Of a stretch of DNA of 64,000 nucleotides, positions 36,913 to 45,540 are shown piece by piece. The notes beneath the pieces are model-generated. The model was not told the origin of the DNA. It did no database searches and was given only the letters and a program-made list of their open reading frames with translations. A program made the translations under genes and the position numbers. This DNA is from Pseudomonas jinjuensis. Its GTDB lineage: Bacteria; Pseudomonadota; Gammaproteobacteria; Pseudomonadales; Pseudomonadaceae. The stretch is from NCBI RefSeq assembly GCF_900103845.1, contig NZ_FNIJ01000003.1, positions 248,001-312,000 on the forward strand, given 5' to 3'. Within the stretch, counting starts at the first letter, position 1. Every line of letters starts with the position of its first letter.

Positions 36913-38847
36913 ATGCGCCCTTGGCATCGCAGTATTCAATCCCAACTGATCTTCAGCATGGGCGGCGCGCTGCTGCTCAGCCTGCTCATCGTGCTCGGCC
37001 TGTACGCCCTGCTGGTCAACCGCCTGAGCGAACGCTACCTGCTCGAACAGGCGTTGCCGGCGAGCATCGAAGCCATCCGCAACGACTTCGAACGCCAGTT
37101 GGCCGGCCCGATCACGGCGGTCGCCGGCATCGCCGACAACAGCCTGGTGCAGGACTGGCTCGCCGCCGGCGCCGATCCCGCGCGACAGGACGATTTCGTC
37201 CGCTATCTGCGCGGCCTGCGTACCTCGCAGCGGGCCTTCGCCACGCTGATCGTCGACGGCGCGACGGGTGCCTACTACACCGACCAGGGCCGCGAGCGCA
37301 CGCTCGGCCGCGACGACCCAAAGGACGCCTGGTACTTCCGCTTCGTCGAGAGCGGCCAGCCGCGCATCCTCAACATCGACGCCGACGGCCGCACCGGCGA
37401 GCTGACGCTGTTCATCGACCAGCGCATCGAGCGCGACGGCAGGCTGCTCGGCATCGCCGGGCTGGGCCTGAACATGGGCGAGCTGTCGGCGCTGATCCGC
37501 GACTTCCGCTTCGGCCAGTCCGGCCGCGTGTACCTGGTGAAGAACGACGGCCGGGTGCAGATCCATCCCGACGCCAGCCTCTCCGGCGCGCACAGCCTGA
37601 CCGAACTGGTCGGCGCCGGGGCCGCCGCCGCCCTGCTCGGCCATGGGGAATTCCGCAGCACGCGGTTCCAGCGCGACGGCGTCGCTTACCTGGCCGCCAG
37701 CCTGCCGCTGCATGACCTCGGCTGGACGCTGGTCAGCGAAGTCCCGGAAGCGGAAATCCACGCCGAAGCGCGCCAGGCCCTGCAGCTTTCGACCCTGGCC
37801 GGCGCCGTGGTGGCACTGCTCTGCCTCGCGGTGGTGGCGCTGCTGGCGCGCGGACTGGTGCGGCCGCTGCGCCAGGTCACCACCGCGTTGCGCGAGATCG
37901 GCGCCGGCGGCGGCGACCTGACCCGCCGCCTGGACGACTCCCGCGCCGACGAACTGGGCGATCTGGCCCGCGGCTTCAACCGCTTCCTCGAAGGCCAGCG
38001 CGCGCTGATCGGCGCGGTGCTGGGCACCAGCCAGCAGCTGCAGCAGGCGGTGGCCGGCGTGATGGCGGTTGTGGATAACACCGCCGAGCGCGCCGGGCGC
38101 CAGCAGGAGATGACCGACATGGTCGCCACCGCGGTCAACGAGATGGGCAGCACGGTGCAGGAGATCGCGCGCAATGCCGAGCAGGCCGCCAGCGCCTCGC
38201 AGCAGGCCCGTGACGAGGCCGGGCAGGCGCGGCAGGTGGTCGCCGGCTCGCAGCAGCACGGCCAGCGCATGGCCGCCGAGATCGGCCAGGCCGCCGGCGC
38301 GGTGGAGCAGCTGGCCGGCCAGGTGGCGAGCATCGACCAGGTGCTGGCGGTGATCCGTGGGGTTTCCGAGCAGACCAACCTGCTCGCCCTCAACGCCGCC
38401 ATCGAGGCCGCCCGCGCCGGCGAGGCGGGACGCGGTTTCGCCGTGGTGGCCGACGAGGTGCGCACCCTGGCCCGGCGTACCCAGGGCTCCACCGACGAGA
38501 TCCAGACGATGATCCAGCGCCTCAAGCAGGGCGCCGAGGCGGCGGTCGGCTCCATGCAGTCCGGCCAGGCCGCCACCGGCGAAGGGCTGCAGGCCAGCCA
38601 GCGCGCGGGGACCTCGCTGGGGGCCATCGCCGACCAGGTGGAGCTGATCAGCGACATCAACCACCAGGTCGCCACCGCCACCGAGGAACAGTCGGCGGTC
38701 ACCGAGGACATCAACCGCAACGTCCAGGGCATCGCCGACCTCGCCCGCGCCACCGCCGGCGAAGTGCAGCGCGGACGGGACCAGTGCCTGGCGCTGCGCG
38801 GACTGGCGGACGACCTGGCGCGGCAGATGGCGCAGTTCAGGCTCTGA
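36913..38847 (+). CDS. Methyl-accepting chemotaxis protein with dCache sensor
   Basis: 644 residues. TM1 about 12-34, a large periplasmic dCache-type ligand domain (about 36-285), TM2 about 290-315, HAMP (about 316-370) and a signalling domain with the conserved tip [18 protein letters not shown] near residue 487. The ligand domain has D-D-P-K-D-A-W-Y-F rather than the R-x-W-Y pattern of amino-acid-binding dCache receptors, so the ligand is probably not an amino acid. There is no C-terminal CheR-tethering pentapeptide. The position 103 bp after xdhC on the same strand suggests, but does not prove, a purine-type ligand. Confidence 0.9.
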   Translation: MRPWHRSIQSQLIFSMGGALLLSLLIVLGLYALLVNRLSERYLLEQALPASIEAIRNDFERQLAGPITAVAGIADNSLVQDWLAAGADPARQDDFVRYLRGLRTSQRAFATLIVDGATGAYYTDQGRERTLGRDDPKDAWYFRFVESGQPRILNIDADGRTGELTLFIDQRIERDGRLLGIAGLGLNMGELSALIRDFRFGQSGRVYLVKNDGRVQIHPDASLSGAHSLTELVGAGAAAALLGHGEFRSTRFQRDGVAYLAASLPLHDLGWTLVSEVPEAEIHAEARQALQLSTLAGAVVALLCLAVVALLARGLVRPLRQVTTALREIGAGGGDLTRRLDDSRADELGDLARGFNRFLEGQRALIGAVLGTSQQLQQAVAGVMAVVDNTAERAGRQQEMTDMVATAVNEMGSTVQEIARNAEQAASASQQARDEAGQARQVVAGSQQHGQRMAAEIGQAAGAVEQLAGQVASIDQVLAVIRGVSEQTNLLALNAAIEAARAGEAGRGFAVVADEVRTLARRTQGSTDEIQTMIQRLKQGAEAAVGSMQSGQAATGEGLQASQRAGTSLGAIADQVELISDINHQVATATEEQSAVTEDINRNVQGIADLARATAGEVQRGRDQCLALRGLADDLARQMAQFRL

Positions 38848-39472
38848 AGGGCGCTACCGGAAAGGCGGCCCTCTCGTAGGAAAGCCGCTTTCTGTCAACA
38901 AACTTATCCACAGGAATTGCGGGGTTCGGCAGGTGCCTGGAGCCCCCATCTGCCGCTTCGATGCCTGCGCTGTTGTCTGCCATCGGCGTTTCGCCCCCGA
39001 AGTGCTACGCACAGGATTCACACAGTTTCTTCAGAGGATTATCCAGACCTTCGCGACGATATTCCGGCGGGTGTCAGAGTCCTCGGAAAGCCGCGTCAAA
39101 TCTGCGTCTCGTGGAAAGGGCGAAGAAAAATCCGTCAGCCCGGGGCAGCCTTGCAGGCATAGGCGCGCGGGTGTTTCATTCACAGGTTTTCCACAGAATT
39201 GCCCACGCACTGCGGGGGCGGCTCCGCCGTTCCGCTCAAAAAACCGCCAACCGGCGGCAGGCCACGGGTGGCGGGAGCCAGGACGATTGCGCAACAGGTT
39301 ATCCACAGGGGATTCAACAGAATCCGGGGATGATCGTGCGGACGTCCATCGTTCCCACGCGGGAGCGTGGGAACCATAGTGATGGTTCGGCGTGAGGCGG
39401 TTCGCGAGCAAGCTCGCTCCTACAGGTGGGTGCAGCATTGTAGGAGCGAGCTTGCTCGCGAACATGGCGCGC
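38848..39472. other. 625-bp gene-free region with DnaA-box-like sequences and repeats
   Basis: No plausible gene. It contains perfect DnaA boxes TTATCCACA at 38904-38912 and 39299-39307, near matches TTTTCCACA at 39187-39195 and TTATCCAGA at 39039-39047, all on the + strand; a further perfect box lies on the - strand just upstream at 38070-38078. It also holds a perfect hairpin GTTCCCACGC GGGA GCGTGGGAAC (39351-39374) and an inverted REP pair (39401-39462). No AT-rich unwinding element like that of oriC was noticed. Confidence 0.7.
39401..39462. repeat. Inverted REP pair
   Basis: TTCGCGAGCAAGCTCGCTCC (39401 on) and GTAGGAGCGAGCTTGCTCGC (39440 on) face each other around a 24-base centre. The second unit lies directly downstream of the IMPACT gene stop. 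Confidence 0.9.
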
Positions 39473-40048
39473 CTACAGGACTATCCGTCCGCGGCTGAGG
39501 TCGGTGAGCAGGCGCTGCAGTTCGGGAAGCTTCGTGGAGGGCACGCTCAGGGCCAGGCGCACGCCTCCGGCGTCGTAGGCCTCGTCGTCGATCACCGCGC
39601 CCAGCGCCAGCACCCGCGCCTTGAACAGCGCGTGCTCGGCGAAGCTGCAGGCGAAGGCGACCTGGCTGGTCGGCACCAGTTCGATGCGCGCGGCGTCCTG
39701 CAGGCATTTTGCCGCGCAGCCGCCGTAGGCGCGGGCGAGGCCGCCGGTGCCGAGCTTGATGCCGCCGAACCAGCGGCTGACCAGCACCGCCACGCGGTCC
39801 ATGTCCTGCCCCTCGATGGCGGCGAGCATCGGCCGGCCGGCGGTGCCGCCGGGTTCGCCGTCGTCGCTGAAGCGGTACTGCGCGCCGAGTTTCCAGGCCC
39901 AGCAGTTGTGCCCGGCGCTGGCGTCGCGGCGGGCGGCGAGGAAGGCCTGCGCCTCGGCCTCGCTGGCGATCGGCGCGGCGCAGCAGAGGAAGCGGCTCTT
40001 GCGGATTTCTTCCTGGTATTCGGCCGGGCCGGCCAGGGTGAAGCTCAT
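39473..40048 (-). CDS. yigZ: IMPACT/YigZ family protein
   Basis: 191 residues. The UPF0029/IMPACT N-terminal domain (about 1-115) has the family signature D-D-G-E-P-G-G-T-A-G-R-P-M-L and W-F-G-G-I-K-L-G-T-G-G-L-A-R-A-Y. A small DUF1949 ferredoxin-like C-terminal domain follows. Bacterial members are of uncertain role, possibly in translation or RNA-related regulation. The ATG (40048) overlaps the TetR gene stop (ATGA), so the two are translationally coupled. The stop lies at the edge of a REP element. The symbol is by family homology. Confidence 0.88.
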   Translation of the reverse strand: MSFTLAGPAEYQEEIRKSRFLCCAAPIASEAEAQAFLAARRDASAGHNCWAWKLGAQYRFSDDGEPGGTAGRPMLAAIEGQDMDRVAVLVSRWFGGIKLGTGGLARAYGGCAAKCLQDAARIELVPTSQVAFACSFAEHALFKARVLALGAVIDDEAYDAGGVRLALSVPSTKLPELQRLLTDLSRGRIVL

Positions 40049-40707
40049 GCCGGCTGCGGCGGGGTCAGTCCGCAGCCCTTGAGGATGATGCGCACGAGGT
40101 TTTCCGTGGCATCGTCGAAGTCCTGCTTCGACATGCGCTTGCGGCCGGTGAGGAAGCCGATCTGGGTGGCGAAGTCGGCATAGTGCTGGGTGCTGCCCCA
40201 GAGCAGGAAGATCAGGTTGACCGGATCGACGGGGTCCATCCTGCCGGCGGCGATCCAGGCCTCGAAGACCGCGGCGCGGCCGCGGAACCAGTCGCGGTAG
40301 TCCTGGTTGAAATGCGCGCTGAGGCATTCGCCGCCGCTGATCATCTCGATGGCGAAGATGCGCGAGGCCTGTGGATGGCGCCGGGAGAACTCCATCTTGG
40401 CGCGAATGTAGCCGGCCAGCGCGATGGCCGGGTCGTCATCGGCGCTCAGGCTGTTGAAGGTGGAGTCCCAGAGTTCGAGGATGTTCTGCAGCACCGCGCT
40501 GTACAGCCCCAGCTTGTTGCCGAAGTAGTAGTGCAGGTTGGCCTTGGGCAGCCCGACGCGCTGGGCGATGGTGTTCATGCTGGTGCCCTTGTAGCCGTGC
40601 AGGGCGAACTCCTGCTCGGCGGCGTCGAGGATCGCCTGTTCGTTCTTCTGGCGGATGCGGCCGGCGGGCTTCTCCGGGCTGTAGAGGGGCGCTTGCAGCT
40701 TGCTCAA
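40045..40707 (-). CDS. TetR-family regulator, RutR-like
   Basis: 220 residues from a TTG start at 40707, which has AGGAG eight bases upstream; no ATG lies in the right place. TetR helix-turn-helix at about 20-65 (A-I-L-D-A-A-E-Q-E-F-A-L-H-G-Y-K-G-T-S, then V-G-L-P-K-A-N-L-H-Y-Y-F). The C-terminal domain (Y-R-D-W-F-R-G-R-A, L-L-W-G-S-T-Q-H-Y-A-D-F) is of the RutR/YcdC type, which in E. coli binds uracil or thymine. It is therefore a likely nucleobase-responsive regulator, fitting the nearby channel and xanthine dehydrogenase genes. The target is not visible directly; a palindrome at 41988-42012 is a candidate. Confidence 0.85.
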   Translation of the reverse strand: MSKLQAPLYSPEKPAGRIRQKNEQAILDAAEQEFALHGYKGTSMNTIAQRVGLPKANLHYYFGNKLGLYSAVLQNILELWDSTFNSLSADDDPAIALAGYIRAKMEFSRRHPQASRIFAIEMISGGECLSAHFNQDYRDWFRGRAAVFEAWIAAGRMDPVDPVNLIFLLWGSTQHYADFATQIGFLTGRKRMSKQDFDDATENLVRIILKGCGLTPPQPA

Positions 40708-40937
40708 GGCGGGCGGACTCCTGTTCTTGTTTGGCTTGCACTGATACCGCAACGGGCGGGGCGCAGGCAAGGGAAGCGGGACAGGAGATGCCTGTCGATC
40801 GCAGTCTCGGTAACGCGACCGGAAAGGGTATGCAGCCGCCGAAGCCCCGGGCAACGCCGCGTTTGTCACGTTTTGTACAGGCGTTCCAGCCGTATGCGGA
40901 AACCAACGCCCCGCCAGGACGGCGGGGCGGGGGTGAC

Positions 40938-41744
40938 TCAGAAGTGGTACTTGAGCAGGAAGCTGGCGGTGTTCTGGTCGGTGGTGAAGAACTGCGAATC
41001 CTGGATGCCGTACTTGTCGGACCAGTAGTCGTATTCCAGGCCGACGTAGAGGTGCTTGGCCTCGTAGCCCATGGCCTTGCCGAGGTCGTACTTGACCTGC
41101 GGGTTGAAGTGCAGGTTGGCGTGGTAGTCGCTCTGGTTGCTGCGGCCGGAGCTGGCGTCCTTGTTGTTCACCACCCAGTCCATGAAACCGTCGATGAGGA
41201 TGTCGGAGTTGCCCACGGGGATGGTGTAGGACCACACCGGGGTGATCTGCCAGGCGCCGGACGGCACGCGGTGGCTGTCGGGCTTGCGGTAGTAGATGTT
41301 GAGCTGGAAGTAGTCGAAGCCGGGGATCGCCAGGTCGAAGCCCGGGCCGAGCAGGTAGGACTCGTTGTCGCCCTCGCCGAACTCGTAGGTGCCGGCCAGC
41401 AGCACGTCCTTGATCGGACCGAAGGACAGGTCGGCGCCGCTCAGCTTGCCGAAGCTCAGGCGCGGCTGGAATTCGCCGTAGTAGGTGTTCTTGCCGACCA
41501 GGGGGTCTTCGTCGCCGTTGTAGTTGATCTGGTCGAGGAAGAAGAACACGTCGCCCCAGCTCCAGCCGCTCGCGCTCTCGAAGGTGAAGGTCTGCTGGAT
41601 CGGCGGGTTGACCTTGAAGTTCTTGCCGTACAGGTAGGTCAGGCTTTCGTTGTGCCACTGCAGCGGGCTGTCGGTGGCGGCTGCGGCCTGGCCGGCTGCC
41701 AGCAACCCGCCGGCGAACAGCAGGGATGCGAGGGTGCGAATCAT
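40938..41744 (-). CDS. Tsx/OmpK-like nucleoside-type outer-membrane channel
   Basis: 268 residues from ATG 41744. Signal peptide (M-I-R-T-L-A-S-L-L...Q-A-A-A/A-T-D), then a beta-barrel rich in alternating aromatics, ending L-L-K-Y-H-F with the terminal Phe of outer-membrane proteins. W-H-N-E-S-L-T-Y-L-Y-G-K-N-F and the F-T-F-E-S-A-S-G-W-S-W-G-D segment are typical of the Tsx/OmpK (DUF5020) family of nucleoside-specific channels. It is predicted to admit nucleosides or bases. The divergent AraC gene and the RutR-like gene downstream suggest control by one of them. Confidence 0.82.
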   Translation of the reverse strand: MIRTLASLLFAGGLLAAGQAAAATDSPLQWHNESLTYLYGKNFKVNPPIQQTFTFESASGWSWGDVFFFLDQINYNGDEDPLVGKNTYYGEFQPRLSFGKLSGADLSFGPIKDVLLAGTYEFGEGDNESYLLGPGFDLAIPGFDYFQLNIYYRKPDSHRVPSGAWQITPVWSYTIPVGNSDILIDGFMDWVVNNKDASSGRSNQSDYHANLHFNPQVKYDLGKAMGYEAKHLYVGLEYDYWSDKYGIQDSQFFTTDQNTASFLLKYHF

Positions 41745-42194
41745 GTTGGGCTCCTGAGGGTGCAAAGTGCTGGTTGGAACTGAAACCTGTCCTGCGAGTC
41801 AGCTTTGCCAGGCAAAGCAAGATCGGCGCCAGCTTCTGCCGTTGCGCTTGCAACAGCTGGCGGACGTTACCCGTGGAAACTGCCGGCAAAGGCCCTGCGG
41901 CGGCAGATTGCCGGCTTTCATCGAAGCGGACAGGTGCCGGACGCCAGGCGTCGCGGCATACGCGCGATTTTTATTGGATACATGATTCGTTTGTGTTGAA
42001 TTGAATCAAACGTATTTATGTATACAAATTAATGTGCAATTTCTACACACCACGAATCGGTGGGTGTGGCGCGTTTTTTCGGGCGCGAATGATGCCAGAG
42101 AGCGGGCTTTGCTTCATCTCCCGGGCCATCCTTGAGGGCGCCGTCCTGCCCTGCCAGACTCTGCCGATCGACGACATGGATATCCTGCATAGCG
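41745..42194. promoter_or_regulatory. Divergent control region with AT-rich palindrome
   Basis: 450-bp gap between the Tsx-like gene and the AraC gene. The part near 41970-42045 is strikingly A+T rich and contains an imperfect palindrome whose 6-bp arms CGTTTG (41988-41993) and CAAACG (42007-42012) are perfect, with TTGAATTGAA in the centre. It is a likely operator for the TetR- or AraC-type neighbour. The remainder shows no gene. Confidence 0.45.
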
Positions 42195-42986
42195 ATGAAC
42201 GGACAGCCGCCCGAACTGCAACGCCTGATCCCGCTGCTGGATGAACTGCCGCGCCCCGTCTATGCGCGCGCGGAAAGCCTGCGCGCCGGCTCCTGGACCA
42301 GCCGCCACCATCACGCCTGGGTGCAATTGTCCTACGCCATCAGCGGCGTGCTTGGCGTGCACACCGCCGAGGGCAGCTTCTTCGCCCCGCCGCAGCGGGC
42401 GATATGGATTCCGGCCTTTCTCGACCACGAAGTGGTCACCTCGACCCGCGCGGAGATGCGCAGCCTCTACCTGCGCGCCGATGCCTGCGCCTGGGCGCCG
42501 GAGCGCTGCCGGGTGCTGGAGGTGACGCCGCTGGCCCGCGAGCTGATCAAGAGCTTCTGTGAGCTGCCGGTGGATTATCCACAGGGCGATACCGCGGAAG
42601 CGCGGCTGGTGCAGGTGCTGCTCGACCAGCTGCGCACCCTCCCGGAAGTCGCCTTCTCCCTGCCCATGCCCCACGAGCCGCGCCTGCTGCAGCTGTGCCA
42701 GACACTGGTGGAACAGCCCACCGCCAGCCTGACCCTGGGCGACTGGGCGGCGCGCCTGGGCACCTCGGAGAAGACCCTGACCCGCCTGTTCCAGCGCGAG
42801 ACCGGGATGAACTTCCGCCTCTGGCGCCAGCGCCAACGCCTGCTCGCGTCCCTCGGCTCACTGGAGTCCGGCGCCAGCGTCACCAGCGCCGCGCTGGATT
42901 GCGGCTACGATTCCACCTCGGCCTACATCGCAGCGTTCAAGGGCCTGTTCGGCTTCACGCCGGGCGAGCTGTTCCGCCAGCGCTGA
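42195..42986 (+). CDS. AraC-family transcriptional regulator with cupin sensor
   Basis: 263 residues from ATG 42195. N-terminal cupin-type domain (about 1-150: W-T-S-R-H-H-H-A-W-V-Q-L and P-P-Q-R-A-I-W-I-P). The C-terminal pair of helix-turn-helices (about 165-262) contains L-T-L-G-D-W-A-A-R-L-G-T-S-E-K-T-L-T-R-L-F and G-Y-D-S-T-S-A-Y-I-A-A-F. This NimR-like layout often controls a neighbouring exporter or channel. It faces away from the Tsx-like gene. The effector is not known. Confidence 0.87.
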   Translation: MNGQPPELQRLIPLLDELPRPVYARAESLRAGSWTSRHHHAWVQLSYAISGVLGVHTAEGSFFAPPQRAIWIPAFLDHEVVTSTRAEMRSLYLRADACAWAPERCRVLEVTPLARELIKSFCELPVDYPQGDTAEARLVQVLLDQLRTLPEVAFSLPMPHEPRLLQLCQTLVEQPTASLTLGDWAARLGTSEKTLTRLFQRETGMNFRLWRQRQRLLASLGSLESGASVTSAALDCGYDSTSAYIAAFKGLFGFTPGELFRQR

Positions 42987-43001
42987 AAGCGTATCGCCAG
43001 A

Positions 43002-43087
43002 CGTAGGGTGGATGGCGCTTTTCCATCCACCATTACGGGGACGCATTCGCGTCCATGGTGGATCGGTGGAGCGTGATCCACCCTACG
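43002..43087. repeat. GTAGGGTGG-family palindrome between convergent genes
   Basis: CGTAGGGTGGAT (43002 on) and ATCCACCCTACG (ending 43087) bracket internal smaller inverted repeats (GGATGGCG...CCATCC; GACGCATTCGCGTC). It sits between the AraC gene and the argE-like gene and may serve as a bidirectional transcription end. Confidence 0.8.
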
Positions 43088-43094
43088 CCAGCCT

Positions 43095-44243
43095 TTACGC
43101 CAACCATTCCGCCAAGCGCGCCAGCATCGCATCGCAACCTTCCAGCTGCGCGACGCTGACGAACTCGTCCGGCTTGTGGCCCTGGTCCATGCTGCCGGGG
43201 CCGCAGACCACGGTGGGGATGCCGGCCTGGTCGAACAGCCCGCCCTCGGTGCCGTAGGCCACGGTGCTGAACTCCCGCGAACCGCTGAGCAGGGCGATCA
43301 GCTCGGCCGCCTGGCTCTGCGGATCGGTCGCCAGCCCCGGATAGGCCGACAGCGGGGTGAAGCGGATGGCGGTATCGGCGTTGATCGCGCGCATCTTCGG
43401 CAGCAGTTCGGTTTCCGCGTAGTCGCGCAGTTCCTCGGCGACCTGCTGCGGATCGTCCGAGGGCAGCGCACGCACCTCGAAGTCGAACTGGCATTCGGCG
43501 GGGACGATGTTCAGTGCGCGGCCGCCGCTGATGGTGCCGGTCTGCACGGTGGAGAACGGCGGGTCGAAGCGCGCATCGTGGCGCTCCGGCGCAGCCAGTC
43601 GCGTACCGATTTCACCGAGCCGGCCGATCAGCCGCGCGGCGTACTCGATGGCGTTGACGCCCTGCGGCGCATAGGCCGAATGACAGGCGGCGCCGTGCAC
43701 CTGGCAGCGCATGGCGAGCTTGCCCTTGTGGCCGAGCACCGGCTTGAGTTCGGTGGGTTCGCCGATGATGCAGGCGATGGGCTTGTGCTCGCGGCGCTCC
43801 AGATCGGTGAGCAGCGAGCGCACGCCGAGGCAGCCGACTTCCTCGTCGTAGGAGAACGCCAGGTGCACCGGCACCCGCAGCGGCCGGGAGAGGAAAGCCG
43901 GTACCGCGGCCAGCACGCAGGCGATATAGCCCTTCATGTCCGCCGTGCCGCGGCCGTAGAGGCGGCCGGCGCGTTCGGTCAGCTCGAACGCCGGCACGCT
44001 CCAGTTCTGGCCGTCGGTGGGTACCACGTCGGTATGCCCGGACAGGCAGACGCCACCGCGATCCTTCGGGCCGATGGTGGCGAACAGGTTGGCCTTGCGC
44101 CCGTCGGCATCGAGGAACAGCTCGCTGTCCACGCCGTGGCCGGCGAGGTAGTCGCGGATGTACTCGATCAGCGCCAGGTTGGAGTTGCGGCTGACGGTGT
44201 CGAAGGCGATCAGGTCGGCGAGGATTTCGCGGCTGGTGGGCAT
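43095..44243 (-). CDS. argE: ArgE-type acetylornithine deacetylase / M20 amidohydrolase
   Basis: 382 residues from ATG 44243. M20 metallopeptidase fold: L-S-G-H-T-D-V-V-P-T-D (first His and Asp), G-R-G-T-A-D-M-K-G (bridging Asp), Y-D-E-E-V-G-C-L-G (catalytic and metal Glu) and the late metal His near G-P-G-S-M-D-Q-G-H. Overall it is most like acetylornithine deacetylase (ArgE), which releases acetate from N-acetylornithine. It is the last gene of a flavin monooxygenase / RidA / DUF1028 set, so here it may remove an acyl group from a different amino compound. Arginine biosynthesis in pseudomonads usually runs through ArgJ, which supports a catabolic role. Confidence 0.85.
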   Translation of the reverse strand: MPTSREILADLIAFDTVSRNSNLALIEYIRDYLAGHGVDSELFLDADGRKANLFATIGPKDRGGVCLSGHTDVVPTDGQNWSVPAFELTERAGRLYGRGTADMKGYIACVLAAVPAFLSRPLRVPVHLAFSYDEEVGCLGVRSLLTDLERREHKPIACIIGEPTELKPVLGHKGKLAMRCQVHGAACHSAYAPQGVNAIEYAARLIGRLGEIGTRLAAPERHDARFDPPFSTVQTGTISGGRALNIVPAECQFDFEVRALPSDDPQQVAEELRDYAETELLPKMRAINADTAIRFTPLSAYPGLATDPQSQAAELIALLSGSREFSTVAYGTEGGLFDQAGIPTVVCGPGSMDQGHKPDEFVSVAQLEGCDAMLARLAEWLA

Positions 44244-44259
44244 GGTCGAATCTCTCTTC

Positions 44260-44397
44260 GTTCCCACGCGCCTGCGTGGGAATGCATCCATGGACGCTCC
44301 GGCGTCCGGTATTGCTGCGTAGGATGGGTTAGCCGCGAAGCGGCGTAACCCATCGATTGGCGACGATGGGTATCGCTTCGCTCAACCCATCCTACGG
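44260..44397. repeat. Two palindromic repeat elements
   Basis: GTTCCCACGC GCCT GCGTGGGAA (44260-44282) matches the hairpin at 39351-39374. 44319-44397 is a larger inverted element starting GTAGGATGGGTTAGCCGC and ending GCTCAACCCATCCTACG; its right half (GATGGGTATCGCTTCGCTCA) recurs at 47120-47197. Confidence 0.8.
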
Positions 44398-44430
44398 TTG
44401 GATCAGCAGCTCCTACAGGAATCCACGCAC

Positions 44431-45105
44431 TTATTCGTCGCCTGGAACGCCATAACTCGGCGCCTTGGTCGGGTCGAGTGCGCGGGTGATGTAGTCCTGT
44501 ATCTGCGGCTCGTAGGCGCGCCAGAGCCTGTCCAGCTCGCCGATGGGATCTTCCTCGGCCCAGTCCACCCGCAGGTCGACCACCGGCCAGACCAGGTCGC
44601 CCACCACCTTCAGCGCCGCCGAATGCACCGGGCCGGCCTCGCCGCCTGCGGCCATCGCCGCGTGCATCGCCGCCAGCAGGCGCTCGGCCAGGCAGCCGGA
44701 AGCGCCTTCGAAGGCCGCGACCATCGCCTCGATCACGCCCTGCGAAGACAGCAGGTTCCCCGCCGCCACGCAGTTCTCGCCGGCCACGGCGTGGTTCGTT
44801 CCCAGCGCTTCGCTGCCGGTGAACAGCGCGACGCGGCCGTCGTGGTCGATCACCGTGACCTGGCGGTACTGGCTGTAGCCATTGCTGGTCAGCGCGCGGT
44901 CCAGCGCCGCCAATGGCGGCTGGCCGGCTTCCAGCTGGTCGAGGATCTGCGGGCCGAGGGCCGGCAGGGTCACGTTCTGCGTCGCCACCGCGCCGACCCC
45001 GGCGCGCAGCCAGGGGCAGCGCGCGCCGACGGCGATGCTGGAGGAGCTGATGGCGATGCCGAGCTGGCCGGTTTCGGCGCAGCGGCCGACGATGGAGAAG
45101 GTCAT
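44431..45105 (-). CDS. DUF1028 family protein
   Basis: 224 residues. DUF1028 (Ntn-hydrolase-like) hallmarks are the M-T-F-S-I-V-G-R start, G-Q-L-G-I-A-I-S-S-S-S-I-A-V-G-A-R-C and A-T-Q-N-V, then G-E-N-C-V-A-A-G-N-L-L. The family has no firmly assigned reaction but often lies beside RidA and peptidase/amidase genes. Cytoplasmic. It follows the RidA gene by 9 bp. The ATG has a GAGAGCTC-type weak ribosome site in the RidA gene's end. Confidence 0.85.
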   Translation of the reverse strand: MTFSIVGRCAETGQLGIAISSSSIAVGARCPWLRAGVGAVATQNVTLPALGPQILDQLEAGQPPLAALDRALTSNGYSQYRQVTVIDHDGRVALFTGSEALGTNHAVAGENCVAAGNLLSSQGVIEAMVAAFEGASGCLAERLLAAMHAAMAAGGEAGPVHSAALKVVGDLVWPVVDLRVDWAEEDPIGELDRLWRAYEPQIQDYITRALDPTKAPSYGVPGDE

Positions 45106-45114
45106 GAGCTCTCC

Positions 45115-45537
45115 TTATTGGTTCCAGTCGTCAGGAATCACGGCGATCACATCGATTTCCATCAACCACTGGGGTTGGCCAAGGGCCGAAACCACCAGGC
45201 CGGTGGAGATCGGGAACACGCCCTTCAGCCACTTGCCGACTTCCTGGTACACCGGCTCGCGGTAGCGCGGGTCGATGAGATAGGTGGTGGTCTTGACGAT
45301 GTGCGACAGGTCGCTGCCGGCTTCTTCCAGCAGTTGCTTGACGTTCTTCATCGCCTGCTCGGCCTGGGCGCGCGGGTCGCCGAGGCCGACCAGCCGGCCT
45401 TCGAAATCGGTGCCGACCTGGCCACGCACATACACGGTGTTGCCGGCGCGCACGGCCTGGCAGAGGTCGTTGTCCAGGGTCTGGTTCGGGTAGGTGTCCT
45501 TGGTGTTGAACATGCGGATGCGGGTGTGGGTAGGCAT
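45115..45537 (-). CDS. RidA (YjgF/YER057c/UK114) family protein
   Basis: 140 residues, trimeric Rid-family fold expected. Visible motifs are V-Y-V-R-G-Q-V-G-T-D, A-E-Q-A-M-K-N-V-K-Q-L-L-E-E-A-G-S and T-T-Y-L-I-D-P-R-Y-R-E-P-V-Y. The classical RidA imine-hydrolysing Arg position falls in the L-I-D-P-R-Y-R segment. Rid proteins hydrolyse reactive enamines/imines formed by amine-oxidising enzymes, which suits the flavin monooxygenase gene 3 bp upstream. Subfamily (RidA or Rid1-7) is uncertain. Confidence 0.85.
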   Translation of the reverse strand: MPTHTRIRMFNTKDTYPNQTLDNDLCQAVRAGNTVYVRGQVGTDFEGRLVGLGDPRAQAEQAMKNVKQLLEEAGSDLSHIVKTTTYLIDPRYREPVYQEVGKWLKGVFPISTGLVVSALGQPQWLMEIDVIAVIPDDWNQ

Positions 45538-45540
45538 CTC

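Noticed and set aside
38848-39470. Chromosomal replication origin
   Set aside because: DnaA boxes are present but there is no AT-rich unwinding region and none of dnaA, dnaN, rpmH or gidA nearby.
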